From the NCBI RefSeq assembly GCF_001420595.1, contig NZ_LJIX01000006.1:4927451-4991450 (forward strand): a stretch of DNA of 64,000 bases, given 5' to 3'. The notes below the pieces were generated by a model. The model had not been told where the DNA came from and made no database searches. It worked only from the letters and a program-made list of their open reading frames with translations. This document shows, piece by piece, positions 1 to 8,634 of this stretch (position 1 is the stretch's first letter; every line of letters begins with the position of its first letter). The position numbers and the translations under genes are program-made. Origin of the DNA: Cytobacillus solani. GTDB lineage: Bacteria; Bacillota; Bacilli; Bacillales; Cytobacillaceae.

Positions 1-748
1 GACAAAAGATTATGCAGCTATCTGGATTTTCAACAATCGTTACATCTTTAAGCATAGAAAATTTATGGTCTTCTTCCACTTCAAAAAGAGAATGATCAAT
101 TTTATCAGTTGTGAGTCCAGTCACCTTAATTTCAATATCGATAGGTGTTTTCATATAGTTAAGTGATAGGTTTTTGACCTTCTCCGGCATAGTAGCTGAA
201 AATAACATTGTCACTCGTTTTCGTGGTAACTCTTTGATGATAGCTTCCACTTGTTCAATAAATCCCATGTTTAACATTTCGTCAGCTTCATCTATAACAA
301 GATAGTTAATTCGTTCTAAAGGTAGAGTACCTCTTTCAATATGATCTAACACGCGGCCCGGAGTACCGACGACTACATGCGTTTTTTGCTTTAATTCTGT
401 TTTTTGGATTGCAAAAGGTTGTTTTCCATAAACAGCTGCAGCTTTTATTCGTTTAAATCTGCCTATGTTTATGAAATCCTCTTTCACTTGAACAGCAAGT
501 TCTCTTGTTGGTGTCAAAATTAACGCTTGCGGTTTATTTTCCTTCCAATCAATTAATTCACAAATGGGAATCCCGTATGATGCAGTCTTTCCACTCCCTG
601 TTTGTGATTTTACGACAAGATCCATTTTCTCTAACACAAGAGGGATAACCTTACTTTGAACAGCTGTTGGATTTTCATATTCTAAGCTTTCCAGCGCATC
701 TACTATTTCATTACTTAATTTATAATCCTTAAAACTTTCTCTGCACAT
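1..748 (-). CDS. dbpA: DEAD-box ATP-dependent RNA helicase, DbpA/YxiN type (partial, C-terminus beyond window)
   Basis: RNA helicase of the DbpA family, which in B. subtilis (YxiN) binds a 23S rRNA hairpin through a C-terminal domain and helps large-subunit assembly. About 249 residues are visible from the start. They carry the helicase motifs in order: Walker A SQTGSGKT near residue 48, PTRELA, TPGR, DEAD and SAT, then the beginning of the second RecA domain (DSCIIFC). The start at 748 has a GAGG ribosome site 7-8 bases upstream. The rRNA-binding domain that would settle DbpA against other DEAD-box paralogues lies outside the window; the near-identity of the visible part to YxiN is from memory of the family. 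Confidence 0.85.
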   Translation of the reverse strand, partial: MCRESFKDYKLSNEIVDALESLEYENPTAVQSKVIPLVLEKMDLVVKSQTGSGKTASYGIPICELIDWKENKPQALILTPTRELAVQVKEDFINIGRFKRIKAAAVYGKQPFAIQKTELKQKTHVVVGTPGRVLDHIERGTLPLERINYLVIDEADEMLNMGFIEQVEAIIKELPRKRVTMLFSATMPEKVKNLSLNYMKTPIDIEIKVTGLTTDKIDHSLFEVEEDHKFSMLKDVTIVENPDSCIIFC

Positions 749-874
749 AACTAAACCTCTTTTATTTTGAATTATTTACCTTATTATCTTGCGTATAGAT
801 CATTTCCTTATACAAACTACTATTATACGCGAATTCCTATTTTGTTACTGAACAACCTCCTGTTGTCTAAATGG

Positions 875-1546
875 TTATTTATTCTTCAACACTTCGGCAA
901 GTTCATTCAAGGAATGGGATTGTTTAATTTGATAGTTCCGTCCTTCCTTTTGCAAATAATTTTTATCACAAAATTGTGTAAGTACATGCAATAAGTGCCG
1001 ATAGGATACACCTAAATAATCACAAACTGTTACGTGTTTCTCTTTATAAATTCCTTCATCTGCTGTTTGCAAAATAAAATCCGCTAGCCGGTTTTCAAGC
1101 GGGAAAGCGAGACTTTGTGAATACTTTGCTGCCATATGTGTAGCTTTTACACTTAAAAATTTAGTCATTTCACGGAGAAATTTTGCATCATCCAGTAATT
1201 GTGTGCGATATCGATGAAACGGAATCGCAAAACAAATGATCTTCGTTGATGCTTGAATCCCCTTTGTATAATACACATCATTTAATAATTCCATTTCCCC
1301 AATATAATCATGAGCATTGATAAAATTAATTAAGGATACTTTTCCATTCTGATGTGTTACATATATTTTTGCTTTTCCTTCCATTACATAAAATAAAAAG
1401 TCCGGCCTCATGCCCTCTTGAATGATCCATTCATCCCGCCTGTATTCGTGAACTTCTATAAATGCTTCTACTTGAAATGAAAATAGATGTGCGATTGAGT
1501 TATTCTCCAAATACAATCTTTTTTTCTCACCTTTGTAAACTTCCAT
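875..1546 (-). CDS. Crp/Fnr-family transcriptional regulator, YeiL-like
   Basis: A 223-residue regulator with an N-terminal cyclic-nucleotide-binding-type beta-barrel (about residues 25-125, including the GEMELL turn) and a C-terminal winged helix (about 150-205, VCDYLGVSYRHLLHVL as the likely recognition region). Cysteines are few and there is no clear N-terminal Fe-S cluster motif, so an FNR-type oxygen sensor is not supported. It is transcribed away from an MFS transporter, which it probably controls. A perfect 20-bp palindrome lies just upstream of its ribosome site (GAGGTGGA), consistent with autoregulation. The ligand is unknown. Confidence 0.8.
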   Translation of the reverse strand: MEVYKGEKKRLYLENNSIAHLFSFQVEAFIEVHEYRRDEWIIQEGMRPDFLFYVMEGKAKIYVTHQNGKVSLINFINAHDYIGEMELLNDVYYTKGIQASTKIICFAIPFHRYRTQLLDDAKFLREMTKFLSVKATHMAAKYSQSLAFPLENRLADFILQTADEGIYKEKHVTVCDYLGVSYRHLLHVLTQFCDKNYLQKEGRNYQIKQSHSLNELAEVLKNK

Positions 1547-1558
1547 ATTCCACCTCGA

Positions 1559-1578
1559 AATATGAGATATCTCATATT
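1559..1578. promoter_or_regulatory. Perfect 20-bp palindrome, candidate Crp/Fnr-type operator
   Basis: AATATGAGAT followed directly by its exact reverse complement. The inner half-sites ATGAG-N4-CTCAT have the same spacing as FNR-type sites. It lies between the divergent regulator (start 1546) and transporter (start 1627), so one dimer could control both. Operator function is inferred. Confidence 0.6.
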
Positions 1579-1626
1579 ATTCATATTTTATCCCATGATA
1601 TCATGCATTCAATGAGGAGGAAAATA

Positions 1627-2799
1627 ATGAATACACAGCGCTGGATGAGTACACGTTTTTTTAGTTTTTTTATGACATGGGGCATTTTTCTGCCTTATTG
1701 GTCAGGGTGGATGATTTATACAAAAGGAATTACTGTCTCACAAGCTAGCTTGATCATGAGCTTCGGTTTAATTACGAGAGGCCTGTCCACATTATTTGCC
1801 TTTCCATATTTATCAGAGAGATTTAGCAGTAAAGTCCTGTTAAAAGTGGCGGGAATTGGCACCCTAGCCTCCATTCTTTGTTATATTCCAGTAAACTCCT
1901 TTGCTGGCTTACTATTAGTAACGATCGTTTTACACATATTTTATCCTACTCTGATGCCTGCTTTAGATAGTGCTGCCAGTATCCTTGTACAAAGCAAACA
2001 ATTAAGACACTATGGAAGAAGCCGTCAATGGGGATCCATTGGGTTTGTCTCAGTGGGCATAGTTTTAACCATTTTTACAGGAATGTTTGGAGATGAGGTA
2101 ATTTTCTGGGCACTATTGCTTGGAATGATCGGATTTGTGCTTCTTAGTTTAATGAGTGCCCCTAGTACTTTATCTAAAAAGCCGCAAGTAGACCAAACAC
2201 AAAAAGCAGGCATGTTCCATTTATTTCGGATCAAACACTTTAGTTTGGTACTTATGATTGTCATTTTACTGCAAGCCGCACATGCTACTTATTACAACTA
2301 CGGATATATTTTCCTACAGGATATCCATGCACCCATATACCTGATTGGTCTCATTATTAACATTGCCGTGATTGCAGAAATCATATTCTTCTCAGTTGCA
2401 GATAAAAGCTTTAACAAATTTTCAGTAGGCACTTTACTGACATTTGCAGCAATTGGTTCTTCCATTCGTTGGATATTAATATTTGCCTTTCCAAATGTAC
2501 TTGTTTTCTGTATCGCGCAAACTTTACATGCATTTTCGTTTGCTATGGGGCATTACGCCTTTATGAAATACTTAATCAACAACATACCACACGCACAGAT
2601 ACCAAAAGCACAAGGCATGTATTCAGCACTTGCACTTAGCTGGAGCACTGCAGTGTTTACAATCTTTGGTGGCTACTTATACGAAATTGAGCCAAGATAT
2701 GCCTTTATCGGAATGATTGTTTGTACCCTGCCAGCCATGCTGATTGCACTTATATACCGAAAACTAGAACTTAGAAAGGGAGCTCTTATTTCTATTTAA
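1627..2799 (+). CDS. MFS transporter, 3-phenylpropionate/nucleoside-permease-like (MFS_1-like)
   Basis: A 390-residue integral membrane protein with about twelve hydrophobic segments, resembling the HcaT-like branch of the major facilitator superfamily (N-terminal FSFFMTWGIFLPYWSGWM and the short cytoplasmic loop carrying YGRSRQWGS). The start at 1627 is chosen because GAGGAGG lies 7 bases upstream; an upstream in-frame extension to 1462 would overlap the divergent regulator and has no ribosome site. The substrate cannot be told from sequence. Pairing with a YeiL-like regulator suggests inducible transport of a small organic molecule. A strong terminator follows. Confidence 0.75.
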   Translation: MNTQRWMSTRFFSFFMTWGIFLPYWSGWMIYTKGITVSQASLIMSFGLITRGLSTLFAFPYLSERFSSKVLLKVAGIGTLASILCYIPVNSFAGLLLVTIVLHIFYPTLMPALDSAASILVQSKQLRHYGRSRQWGSIGFVSVGIVLTIFTGMFGDEVIFWALLLGMIGFVLLSLMSAPSTLSKKPQVDQTQKAGMFHLFRIKHFSLVLMIVILLQAAHATYYNYGYIFLQDIHAPIYLIGLIINIAVIAEIIFFSVADKSFNKFSVGTLLTFAAIGSSIRWILIFAFPNVLVFCIAQTLHAFSFAMGHYAFMKYLINNIPHAQIPKAQGMYSALALSWSTAVFTIFGGYLYEIEPRYAFIGMIVCTLPAMLIALIYRKLELRKGALISI

Positions 2800-2855
2800 A
2801 TCTCTTGTCTAGTTCTTCCAAAGCTGTTTCAATTTTTTTAACTTCACAATCCTTC

Positions 2856-2900
2856 AAAAAAGCTGAGATTTATCTAATTTAGATAAATCTCAGCTTTTTT
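2856..2900. terminator. Bidirectional intrinsic terminator
   Basis: Perfect 15-bp stem (AGCTGAGATTTATCT, 5-base loop, complement) flanked by five or more A on one side and six T on the other, so it can stop transcription from either direction. It ends about 28 bp before the first rlmH-end repeat. Confidence 0.85.
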
Positions 2901-2928
2901 ATATTTTCACAAAACATATAAGGATAAC

Positions 2929-2954
2929 CTCATTTACTTACGGTACGGTTCTTC
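2929..2954 (+). repeat. rlmH 3'-end direct repeat, copy A (candidate att site)
   Basis: CTCATTTACTTA then CGGTACGGTTCTT; it differs from the end of rlmH (16705-16730) at only three or four of 26 bases, and six more bases to its left (ATAACC region) also match. Read on the minus strand it would encode EPYRK-stop, against EPYHK-stop in rlmH. The bases to its right (CGTAACT..TCTA..GGCG) match those right of copy E. It is the leftmost copy visible. Role as an attachment site is inferred from the known SCC target. Confidence 0.75.
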
Positions 2955-3009
2955 GTAACTATTCTAAAGGCGGATTTTATTTCCCGATTTGAGCCACTAA
3001 TCAGTCGCA

Positions 3010-3052
3010 ATATAACGATAACTCTTATCAACTCAAGTTATCTGGGTTATAT
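3010..3052. repeat. Imperfect hairpin inside the 2.8-3.16 kb non-coding stretch
   Basis: Two nested inverted pairs, ATATAAC/GTTATAT and GATAACT/AGTTATC, enclose about 12 bases. There is no T-run, so it is not a simple terminator. It lies between copy A and the end of the MocR gene. Nothing else recognisable is in 2955-3159. Confidence 0.4.
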
Positions 3053-3159
3053 CGGTTTAGGTCATATGTCTAAACTCACTTATTCCTTTTCCATATACTA
3101 AGAAAAAAAGAAGATGAGAAAATGTACAATAATGAGCATGGCTTTGCGTAATGATATGT

Positions 3160-4629
3160 CTATGACTCGCCTATCTCCTCTTCATGGAGGCAGCTAGCGA
3201 GTAAACTGATTCCCTTTTCAATTTCTTCAATTGATAATCCCCCAAATCCTAACATAATATAGGAATGACCTTCAGGGGTTGGATTCAACCAAAAACTTAA
3301 CGGGGAATAAACTTTGACCCCCTTCTGCAGACCCTTTTCGATTAGCTCTAAGGTTGATACACCCTTTAGTTTCAATAAGATATGCAAGCCTGACTTTTCT
3401 CCAACAACTTTTACTTTAGTGCCCATATGTTGTTCAATACTTCTTAGCAAAGCCTGATGTTTTCTTTGATACAGCTTGCGCATTCTTCGAATATGCCTTT
3501 CGAATTCTCCAGATTGCATGAACAGAGCCATAGCCCTCTGAATTATAGGAGAGACAGATTGGTTATAAGCCGCGAACTTTCGTAAATATTGACCCATTAG
3601 AGAAGGTGGAAATACAATATAACTTAACCGGACTGAAGGAAGAAATGATTTAGAAAATGTACCTAAATAAATGACCCTTTCTTCTTCATCCAGGGATTTC
3701 AGCGAAGGAATGGGCTGTCCCCGGTAACGAAACTCACCGTCATAATCATCCTCAATAATGTATCCCTCAGATTGATAAGCCCATTTTAGCAACCGCATTC
3801 TTTTCGAAATGGACAAAACCATACCGAATGGAAATTGGTGAGAAGGCGTTACATATACGGCTTTTGCCCTGCTCGTTTGAATATGCTCAACTGACAATCC
3901 GTCCTTTTCAAGAGGCATGGGTTCAACATGGCATCTCTCGTCTTCAAATACAGACCGTACGCCACTGTAACCCGGTTCTTCCATGGCCACGGTATGTCCC
4001 TGAAGTGCCAAAAGCCGGCAGATCAACGCCATAGAAGTTTGTGTTCCAGCCGTAATAAGAATCTGTTCTGGTGCAGAGCGTACACCTCTGGATTGCAGTA
4101 AATGGTTTGAAATCTCCCTCCTCAATGCAAACTCACCTTGCTTTTCACTATACTTAAATAACCAGTTGTTCTCTTGATCAACTGCGTCTGAAAGACATTT
4201 CTTCCACTGCTTCAAGGGGAATTTTTCAAGATCGACATTTCCATATTCAAAATCCACAAGGACTTCGCTTGAAGGCTTACATTCCAACTTAATAGGATGC
4301 TCCACCTCATTCGGATGCAGTGGAGATTTCTCAATCTCAGCTACCCATATTCCACTTTTAGGTACACTTTCGAGGTATCCCTCTGATTGCAGCTGCTGAT
4401 ATGCTGCCTCAACGGTATTTCGGCTAACCTTTAAATGAGCTGTTAGCTGACGGATGGATGGCATCTTCATTCCTGGCAAGAGCCTGCCCTCTTCAATTTC
4501 CTTCTTAATCCAATGATACAACTGACTGTATAAGGGCTCAGGCAGCTCTCTATGTAAAAATGGGGTGATTTCCACTGGTAACCCTCCATCTGTCCCTATT
4601 AAACTTTTTAATTCTGCCGCTTTCATCAT
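3160..4629 (-). CDS. MocR-type regulator (GntR helix-turn-helix fused to aminotransferase fold)
   Basis: 489 residues. Residues about 30-95 form a GntR winged helix (PLYSQLYHWIKKEI, SRNTVEAAYQQL). Residues about 125-480 form a fold-type I aminotransferase domain with the PLP lysine expected at K327 (TFSKSF) and the EDDYDGEF segment near 293-300. Proteins of this MocR/PdxR family use PLP as effector and usually control vitamin B6 or amino-acid genes next to them. Here the neighbour, 55 bp away and divergent, is a flavin-binding protein of the pyridoxamine-phosphate-oxidase fold, a typical MocR target. Start may be either of two adjacent ATG codons; the ribosome site is weak. Confidence 0.85.
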   Translation of the reverse strand: MMKAAELKSLIGTDGGLPVEITPFLHRELPEPLYSQLYHWIKKEIEEGRLLPGMKMPSIRQLTAHLKVSRNTVEAAYQQLQSEGYLESVPKSGIWVAEIEKSPLHPNEVEHPIKLECKPSSEVLVDFEYGNVDLEKFPLKQWKKCLSDAVDQENNWLFKYSEKQGEFALRREISNHLLQSRGVRSAPEQILITAGTQTSMALICRLLALQGHTVAMEEPGYSGVRSVFEDERCHVEPMPLEKDGLSVEHIQTSRAKAVYVTPSHQFPFGMVLSISKRMRLLKWAYQSEGYIIEDDYDGEFRYRGQPIPSLKSLDEEERVIYLGTFSKSFLPSVRLSYIVFPPSLMGQYLRKFAAYNQSVSPIIQRAMALFMQSGEFERHIRRMRKLYQRKHQALLRSIEQHMGTKVKVVGEKSGLHILLKLKGVSTLELIEKGLQKGVKVYSPLSFWLNPTPEGHSYIMLGFGGLSIEEIEKGISLLASCLHEEEIGES

Positions 4630-4645
4630 GTACAGAAATTTCTTA

Positions 4646-4662
4646 AAATGATTTTATCATTT
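4646..4662. promoter_or_regulatory. Inverted repeat between MocR gene and its divergent target
   Basis: AAATGAT-TTT-ATCATTT, a perfect 7-bp inverted repeat in the 55-bp gap between the two divergent starts. Likely operator or overlapping promoter element; MocR sites are more often direct repeats, so this is tentative. Confidence 0.4.
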
Positions 4663-4684
4663 ATAAAGAAAGATGGGATGAAAA

Positions 4685-5230
4685 ATGCATAAGATCCGCC
4701 AAGAAAAATTAATATGTACAGATGAAAAGCGTATTGATCAGTTTTTAAGCCACGCACGGACGGGTTACCTTGGATTAACGGATGGGGAGCTTCCTTATGT
4801 GGTTCCTTTGAATTTTGTCTGGATGAATGAAGCTTTGTATTTTCATGGTGCCGCAAAAGGAAGAAAAATCAATTTGATTCATGCAAATCCCAACTGTTGT
4901 TTCACAGTATCTGAAGATTACGGAACGATGGTAAGCCCTATACCTGCAAAGACAGATACTGCTTACATGAGTGTGATGCTGTTCGGAGTACTTGAAAAGG
5001 TAAGTGATTTAACAGAAGCGACCGCGGCAATGCAAGCCATGCTGGATAAGTACGTACCCGGCTACTACGATAAAAGCCTTTCACAATCCCATGTTGAGAA
5101 ATATCGATCTTCTCTAGGGAGCCATACAGCGGTTTTTAAACTTAAACCCAGCGTACGAACGGCAAAAGAAAACCAAATGAATCCGCAATTGTCTTTCTAC
5201 CCCGGCAGGAACGTTCAGATGGATATCTAA
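4685..5230 (+). CDS. Flavin-binding protein of the pyridoxamine 5'-phosphate oxidase-like (NimA/split-barrel) family
   Basis: 181 residues with the split-barrel FMN-binding pattern: [20 protein letters not shown] near residues 29-48, [13 protein letters not shown] near 55-67, and the conserved CFTVSED strand. Members reduce or bind flavins and some inactivate nitroimidazoles. It is not the biosynthetic PdxH, which has different substrate motifs. It starts 55 bp from the divergent MocR gene, which probably regulates it, and a strong terminator follows its stop by about 85 bp. Ribosome site GATGGGATG precedes the ATG. Confidence 0.75.
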   Translation: MHKIRQEKLICTDEKRIDQFLSHARTGYLGLTDGELPYVVPLNFVWMNEALYFHGAAKGRKINLIHANPNCCFTVSEDYGTMVSPIPAKTDTAYMSVMLFGVLEKVSDLTEATAAMQAMLDKYVPGYYDKSLSQSHVEKYRSSLGSHTAVFKLKPSVRTAKENQMNPQLSFYPGRNVQMDI

Positions 5231-5313
5231 AATTTTCTGCAAACAGGACATCATTTCCATCAAGAAAACCTTTTATAAAGGCTAGTGGCACAATCCTAAT
5301 GGGATAAGACTAA

Positions 5314-5354
5314 AAAAGGGAGCCAATACTGCACAACGCATTGGCTCCCTTTTT
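5314..5354. terminator. Intrinsic terminator, bidirectional
   Basis: Stem AAAAGGGAGCCAAT paired with its complement around a 12-base loop, ending in five T. It serves the flavoprotein gene on the plus strand and, by symmetry, the nitroreductase on the minus strand. It ends about 11 bp before repeat copy B. Confidence 0.85.
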
Positions 5355-5364
5355 ATATCAAAAT

Positions 5365-5390
5365 CTCATTTACTTACGATTAGGTTCTCT
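5365..5390 (+). repeat. rlmH 3'-end direct repeat, copy B
   Basis: Matches the rlmH end at about 22 of the first 25 bases (CTCATTTACTTA, then CGATTAGGTTCTC). On the minus strand it supplies the last codons and stop of the nitroreductase gene (REPNRK-stop against GEPYHK-stop in RlmH). Same orientation as all other copies. Confidence 0.75.
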
Positions 5391-6179
5391 GTCATTATTA
5401 TTCATAAAGCTCTGCTTCTCCAAGTAATTCAGCACTGTATGTGAAAACTCGATGTGAGATTCTTGCGTATATTTGGCAATTGTATAGACTTGAGCCAGAT
5501 TCTTTAATCCCAGCCGTTCTGTCATTTCCTTTAGCCTAGGAATGTCCATATAGCGTTTCCATCCCTTTTCATTTCTTTCTTTGTAGATCTCTAGAATTTC
5601 TTCATCTGAATAATCACGATACTGATCATAGTGAACAAGTCCATGCCTTGGCAATCGATCTCTTGGAGCAGGGCTTTCTGCAGGATAGCCTAATGAATAA
5701 CCCACAACTGGTACGACATTGGGCGGTAAGTTTAGCAGTGCACCAATTTGATCACAATTTGCAAGCGTTGAGCCCATATAACAAATCCCTAGCCCAGCAT
5801 TCTCTGCTGCTAAGGCACAGTTTTGTGCTGCCAAAGAAGCATCAATAGCACCGATCATAAAGCTCATAAAATTATCAAAATGGACAGGTGCATCATTGAG
5901 CGAAAGCCATTTTCTCATTCTATTAAAATCAGCACAAAAGGTTAATAGGATAGGTGCATCAACAACCATCGATTGTTCCATATGTGCGGTGTACAACTTT
6001 CGCTTAAGTTCTTTGTCTTTTGTGACGATAATCGAATAAGACTGCATATTTCCGCTTGATGAGGCACGAATACCTGCATCTATTATTTGCTCTAGCAGTT
6101 CTTGACTTACTTCCCTATCTTCATATTCTCGTATGGATCTGTGTCCAAATATCACATCATTTAATTCCAAAGCAATCAC
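5370..6179 (-). CDS. Nitroreductase-family FMN oxidoreductase
   Basis: 269 residues. The N-terminus holds the FMN phosphate-binding pattern GHRSIREYEDREV (residues 12-24) and ASSSGNMQSY (about 40-49); GLGICYMGS sits mid-protein and VVGYSLGYPAE near 186-196, as in NfsA/FRP-type NADPH nitroreductases. Such enzymes reduce quinones, flavins or nitro compounds. The last six residues and the stop lie inside repeat copy B, so the reading frame uses the att-like sequence as its 3' end. The next gene upstream, a WYL regulator, runs the same way with 239 bp between; no shared promoter is obvious. Confidence 0.85.
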   Translation of the reverse strand: MIALELNDVIFGHRSIREYEDREVSQELLEQIIDAGIRASSSGNMQSYSIIVTKDKELKRKLYTAHMEQSMVVDAPILLTFCADFNRMRKWLSLNDAPVHFDNFMSFMIGAIDASLAAQNCALAAENAGLGICYMGSTLANCDQIGALLNLPPNVVPVVGYSLGYPAESPAPRDRLPRHGLVHYDQYRDYSDEEILEIYKERNEKGWKRYMDIPRLKEMTERLGLKNLAQVYTIAKYTQESHIEFSHTVLNYLEKQSFMNNNDREPNRK

Positions 6180-6418
6180 TCCTTATTAATCTCATATCTA
6201 AGGGGTTTAACAATCTTTGCATATATAAAGTTCAATCTATCCATTTGGTTAATACTGTAAGATAGGCGTCATTCCTCTTACCCTTGATATAGAAAAATGA
6301 ATAGACTCTGATAATATTATATCATTATTTTTGAATAATCTGATAAATAAAAAGATTGCCTTTGGAAGACTGGCAACTAGTCAAACTTATAATTTTTAGT
6401 GGTTTTAACTGGCACTAC

Positions 6419-7381
6419 TTATGGGCAGTATAGGAGTAATCTCCCCTGTAAAACTTCTAAGATTTCTTCCGGCATTTCCCTGACCTTGATATCCCCACCG
6501 AGGAAAAGCAGCCAATTTGTTATTTCGGTCAATTCTTCTGAATGATTAACATGGATAAAAGTCTTTAGAATGGCTGTGGTTTGGTAAGGATTCGTATAGG
6601 AAATGGAAACTTTTAAAGGATGGTATTTTTTGAACTGGGCAATCGCTTTTGGACCAAGTTCAAGGACCAGATTGACTATTTCTTCCTGATTACTAAGTTT
6701 TTCTAAAATCTTTTTTTTACTTATTCTTTTTTTCGTCGGGTTTGGTTTAACATCGATGAGATTATCGACAGTAAAAATCCTCCTCTTTTCATCCTTTAAG
6801 TCGAAGCCTTCAATCAGCCAAAGACTTTTTTCACGGTAAAGGTGCAGAAGATAAATTGAATAAGACTTTATCGCTTTCTCTTCATTGATGGTAATCAATA
6901 AATAGCTATCCAACAGAATGATTTGAATGAGTTTTTCTAACATCGGATGGGGAAGGTCTGACAGATCAAGTAAATCGGGATTATGAGGGTTGGTCCCTTC
7001 AAAAAGCAAGATTTGATTTAATAGAACAAGGTCCTCTTGCTGATTTTCTGAGATGAGGCCTAGTAACTTTTCAGCTAAAGACTGACGGCTCTTTAGATAG
7101 GGGAGTTGTTGATTTCTTGTAGCCATAAATGCAATAAAAAGGGCTTTGATCTCATTATCAGTAAAGCGAACAGTAGGCAGGACAGAGTTGCTCATGACAA
7201 AATATCCCCCATCCCTTCCAACTTCAGCGACAAGCGGCATCCCCATGGCTTCAATTTCTTTGATATCTCTAATAGCTGTCGAACGAGAGATGTTAAATTC
7301 CCGCATAATTTCAGAAATGGTAAAATGGGCGCGGTTATTGATATACCGCATGATGATATTAATCCGTTCAACTTTTTTCAT
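6419..7381 (-). CDS. WYL-domain transcriptional regulator (YafY/DeoR-like)
   Basis: 320 residues. An N-terminal winged helix (about residues 1-60: FTISEIMREFNISRSTAIRDIKEIEAMG) is followed by GRDGGYFV and a WYL-type effector region with C-terminal extension (WCX). The WYL core is diverged: SIYLLHLYREKSLWLIEGFD near residues 175-195 aligns with the usual strand. It is divergent from a GyrI-like effector-binding protein (start 7493), a common pairing for this regulator type, so it probably controls that gene and itself. The ligand is unknown. Confidence 0.8.
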   Translation of the reverse strand: MKKVERINIIMRYINNRAHFTISEIMREFNISRSTAIRDIKEIEAMGMPLVAEVGRDGGYFVMSNSVLPTVRFTDNEIKALFIAFMATRNQQLPYLKSRQSLAEKLLGLISENQQEDLVLLNQILLFEGTNPHNPDLLDLSDLPHPMLEKLIQIILLDSYLLITINEEKAIKSYSIYLLHLYREKSLWLIEGFDLKDEKRRIFTVDNLIDVKPNPTKKRISKKKILEKLSNQEEIVNLVLELGPKAIAQFKKYHPLKVSISYTNPYQTTAILKTFIHVNHSEELTEITNWLLFLGGDIKVREMPEEILEVLQGRLLLYCP

Positions 7382-7492
7382 CGGGACCTCCTAAACAGTA
7401 TCATTTTTTGACATGATTTAAAGCTATTATAAACTCATCAAGTGAAAAGACAAATCATTTGATAAATTTAATTTAAAAGGAAGGTTTTGAAA

Positions 7493-7972
7493 ATGACAAA
7501 TTATACTTTAGAAGAAAAAGAAAGCTTTACTGTATTAGGCATTGGGACTGAACTTAAGAGCGATTATACAGACTATGCCGGCATTAATAAGGAAAAGGCA
7601 GACTTTTGGCAGGCAGTTAAAGAGGACGGAAGGCTTGAAAAATTAAAATCCATCGCCACAAATGATTACATCTTTGTCGTAAACGAAGCGGTGAATAACA
7701 AGATGATGCATTATGCTGGCGTCATGACAGAAAAGTCACTGCCAGAAGCATCAAGAGTGATTCAATTCCCTAAAGGGGAATACCTCGTTGTTAAAGGGCA
7801 AGCTGAGACAGCGGAAGAGTTAAGTAATCTGCTTACTGGCATTGCCTTTGGTCAAGTTTTGCCAGAAGAAAAAAATGTCGCTTATGTTGGAGGGCCCAAT
7901 GCAGCGGTTGAGATGGGGCAGCAAAACGGCTTACTATTTGGTGAAATGTGGATTCCTGTTGTTAGGAAATAA
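7493..7972 (+). CDS. GyrI-like / AraC effector-binding-domain protein
   Basis: 159 residues resembling the stand-alone GyrI-like small-molecule-binding fold (SHS2 repeats): an early FTVLGIGTEL strand, a central FVVNEAVN segment, and the closing strands YLVVKGQAE and FGEMWIPV. Members bind amphipathic drugs and some hydrolyse cyclopropanoids. ATG at 7493 is preferred because AAAGGAAGG ends 8-9 bases before it; an in-frame TTG at 7487 is too close to that site. It is followed after 22 bp by a second small gene with its own ribosome site, forming a two-gene operon. Confidence 0.65.
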   Translation: MTNYTLEEKESFTVLGIGTELKSDYTDYAGINKEKADFWQAVKEDGRLEKLKSIATNDYIFVVNEAVNNKMMHYAGVMTEKSLPEASRVIQFPKGEYLVVKGQAETAEELSNLLTGIAFGQVLPEEKNVAYVGGPNAAVEMGQQNGLLFGEMWIPVVRK

Positions 7973-7994
7973 AAAGATAATAGGAGGAATGGAA

Positions 7995-8459
7995 ATGTCC
8001 TATATCGTTGATTTTAAAAATGTATCTACGGCTGGTTTAGAGTCTTCACCAGCAGCTGAAGCGCTTGCTGGTTTACGTGCTAATGAAGCCCGTTACTTTA
8101 TGAACAAATATAAGCATGAATTTACGGTTGTACCAGCTAGCGAGTCCTCAGATACCCTCGATTATGTGAACCAAATTTTGAAAGAAGAACGTGATATTGT
8201 GTTTGCTGCCAAACCTTTAGAAACGTCACGTTTTCAAGTGGAAGATATCAAATTTGCCTACGTCTTTTATGAGGATGGTCTGGGGATCAACGTTATGTAT
8301 ACGGTTAATGATCCAAAGAAGCGGGCTGTTGGTTTTAAGCTTTCTGAGGGGATGGAGGTACCAAAAGAATTAGAAGGAAAATTTAAGTTTGCTAGGCAGA
8401 AGTCTAAACTAGCTGGAACGATTCGGGGCTCGTTTTTTGTAATCAAAGGAGAATATTAA
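7995..8459 (+). CDS. Conserved hypothetical protein, 154 aa
   Basis: I do not recognise a named family. The product is soluble, mixed alpha/beta, with an N-terminal YIVDFKNVSTAGLESSP segment, a central IKFAYVFYEDGLGINVMY strand pair and a lysine-rich C-terminal third. Start 7995 is chosen over 7989 because TAGGAGG lies 7 bases before 7995 but only 1-2 before 7989. It is the second gene of an operon with the GyrI-like protein, so a shared role in sensing or handling a small molecule is possible. A terminator follows at 8531. Confidence 0.6.
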   Translation: MSYIVDFKNVSTAGLESSPAAEALAGLRANEARYFMNKYKHEFTVVPASESSDTLDYVNQILKEERDIVFAAKPLETSRFQVEDIKFAYVFYEDGLGINVMYTVNDPKKRAVGFKLSEGMEVPKELEGKFKFARQKSKLAGTIRGSFFVIKGEY

Positions 8460-8530
8460 AGTAAGCAAAATTGCAAGAACAAACACAACCATTCATGAAG
8501 CAAATAATCATCTAGTCATTCAAATAATAA

Positions 8531-8574
8531 AACAGCACCTCTCCATCCAATTAGAAGGTGCTGTTACTTTTTTT
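8531..8574. terminator. Intrinsic terminator
   Basis: AACAGCACCT paired with AGGTGCTGTT around a 15-base loop, followed by seven T. Ends the GyrI-like operon and lies about 10 bp before repeat copy C. Confidence 0.85.
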
Positions 8575-8582
8575 GCGAAAAC

Positions 8583-8605
8583 TTCATTTACTGGTGCGGT
8601 TCACC
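8583..8605 (+). repeat. rlmH 3'-end direct repeat, copy C (most diverged)
   Basis: TTCATTTACT then GGTGCGGTTCACC: about 19 of 23 bases match the rlmH end, with one 3-base deletion. On the minus strand it would read GEPHQ-stop. Same orientation as the other copies. Taken alone it would be doubtful; its position 10 bp after a terminator and at the expected spacing supports it. Confidence 0.55.
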
Positions 8606-8634
8606 TTGATACATCTAAATGAGTTTTTACTGCT

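Noticed and set aside
6408-6424. TACTTATG near the end of the WYL regulator gene, resembling part of the rlmH-end repeat
   Set aside because: Only about 8 bases match, the rest of the core is absent and it does not encode the EPYHK-like end; chance.
7842-7994. N-terminal extension of the 154-residue protein overlapping the GyrI-like gene
   Set aside because: The strong TAGGAGG site before 7995 and the overlap with a real gene show that translation starts at 7995.
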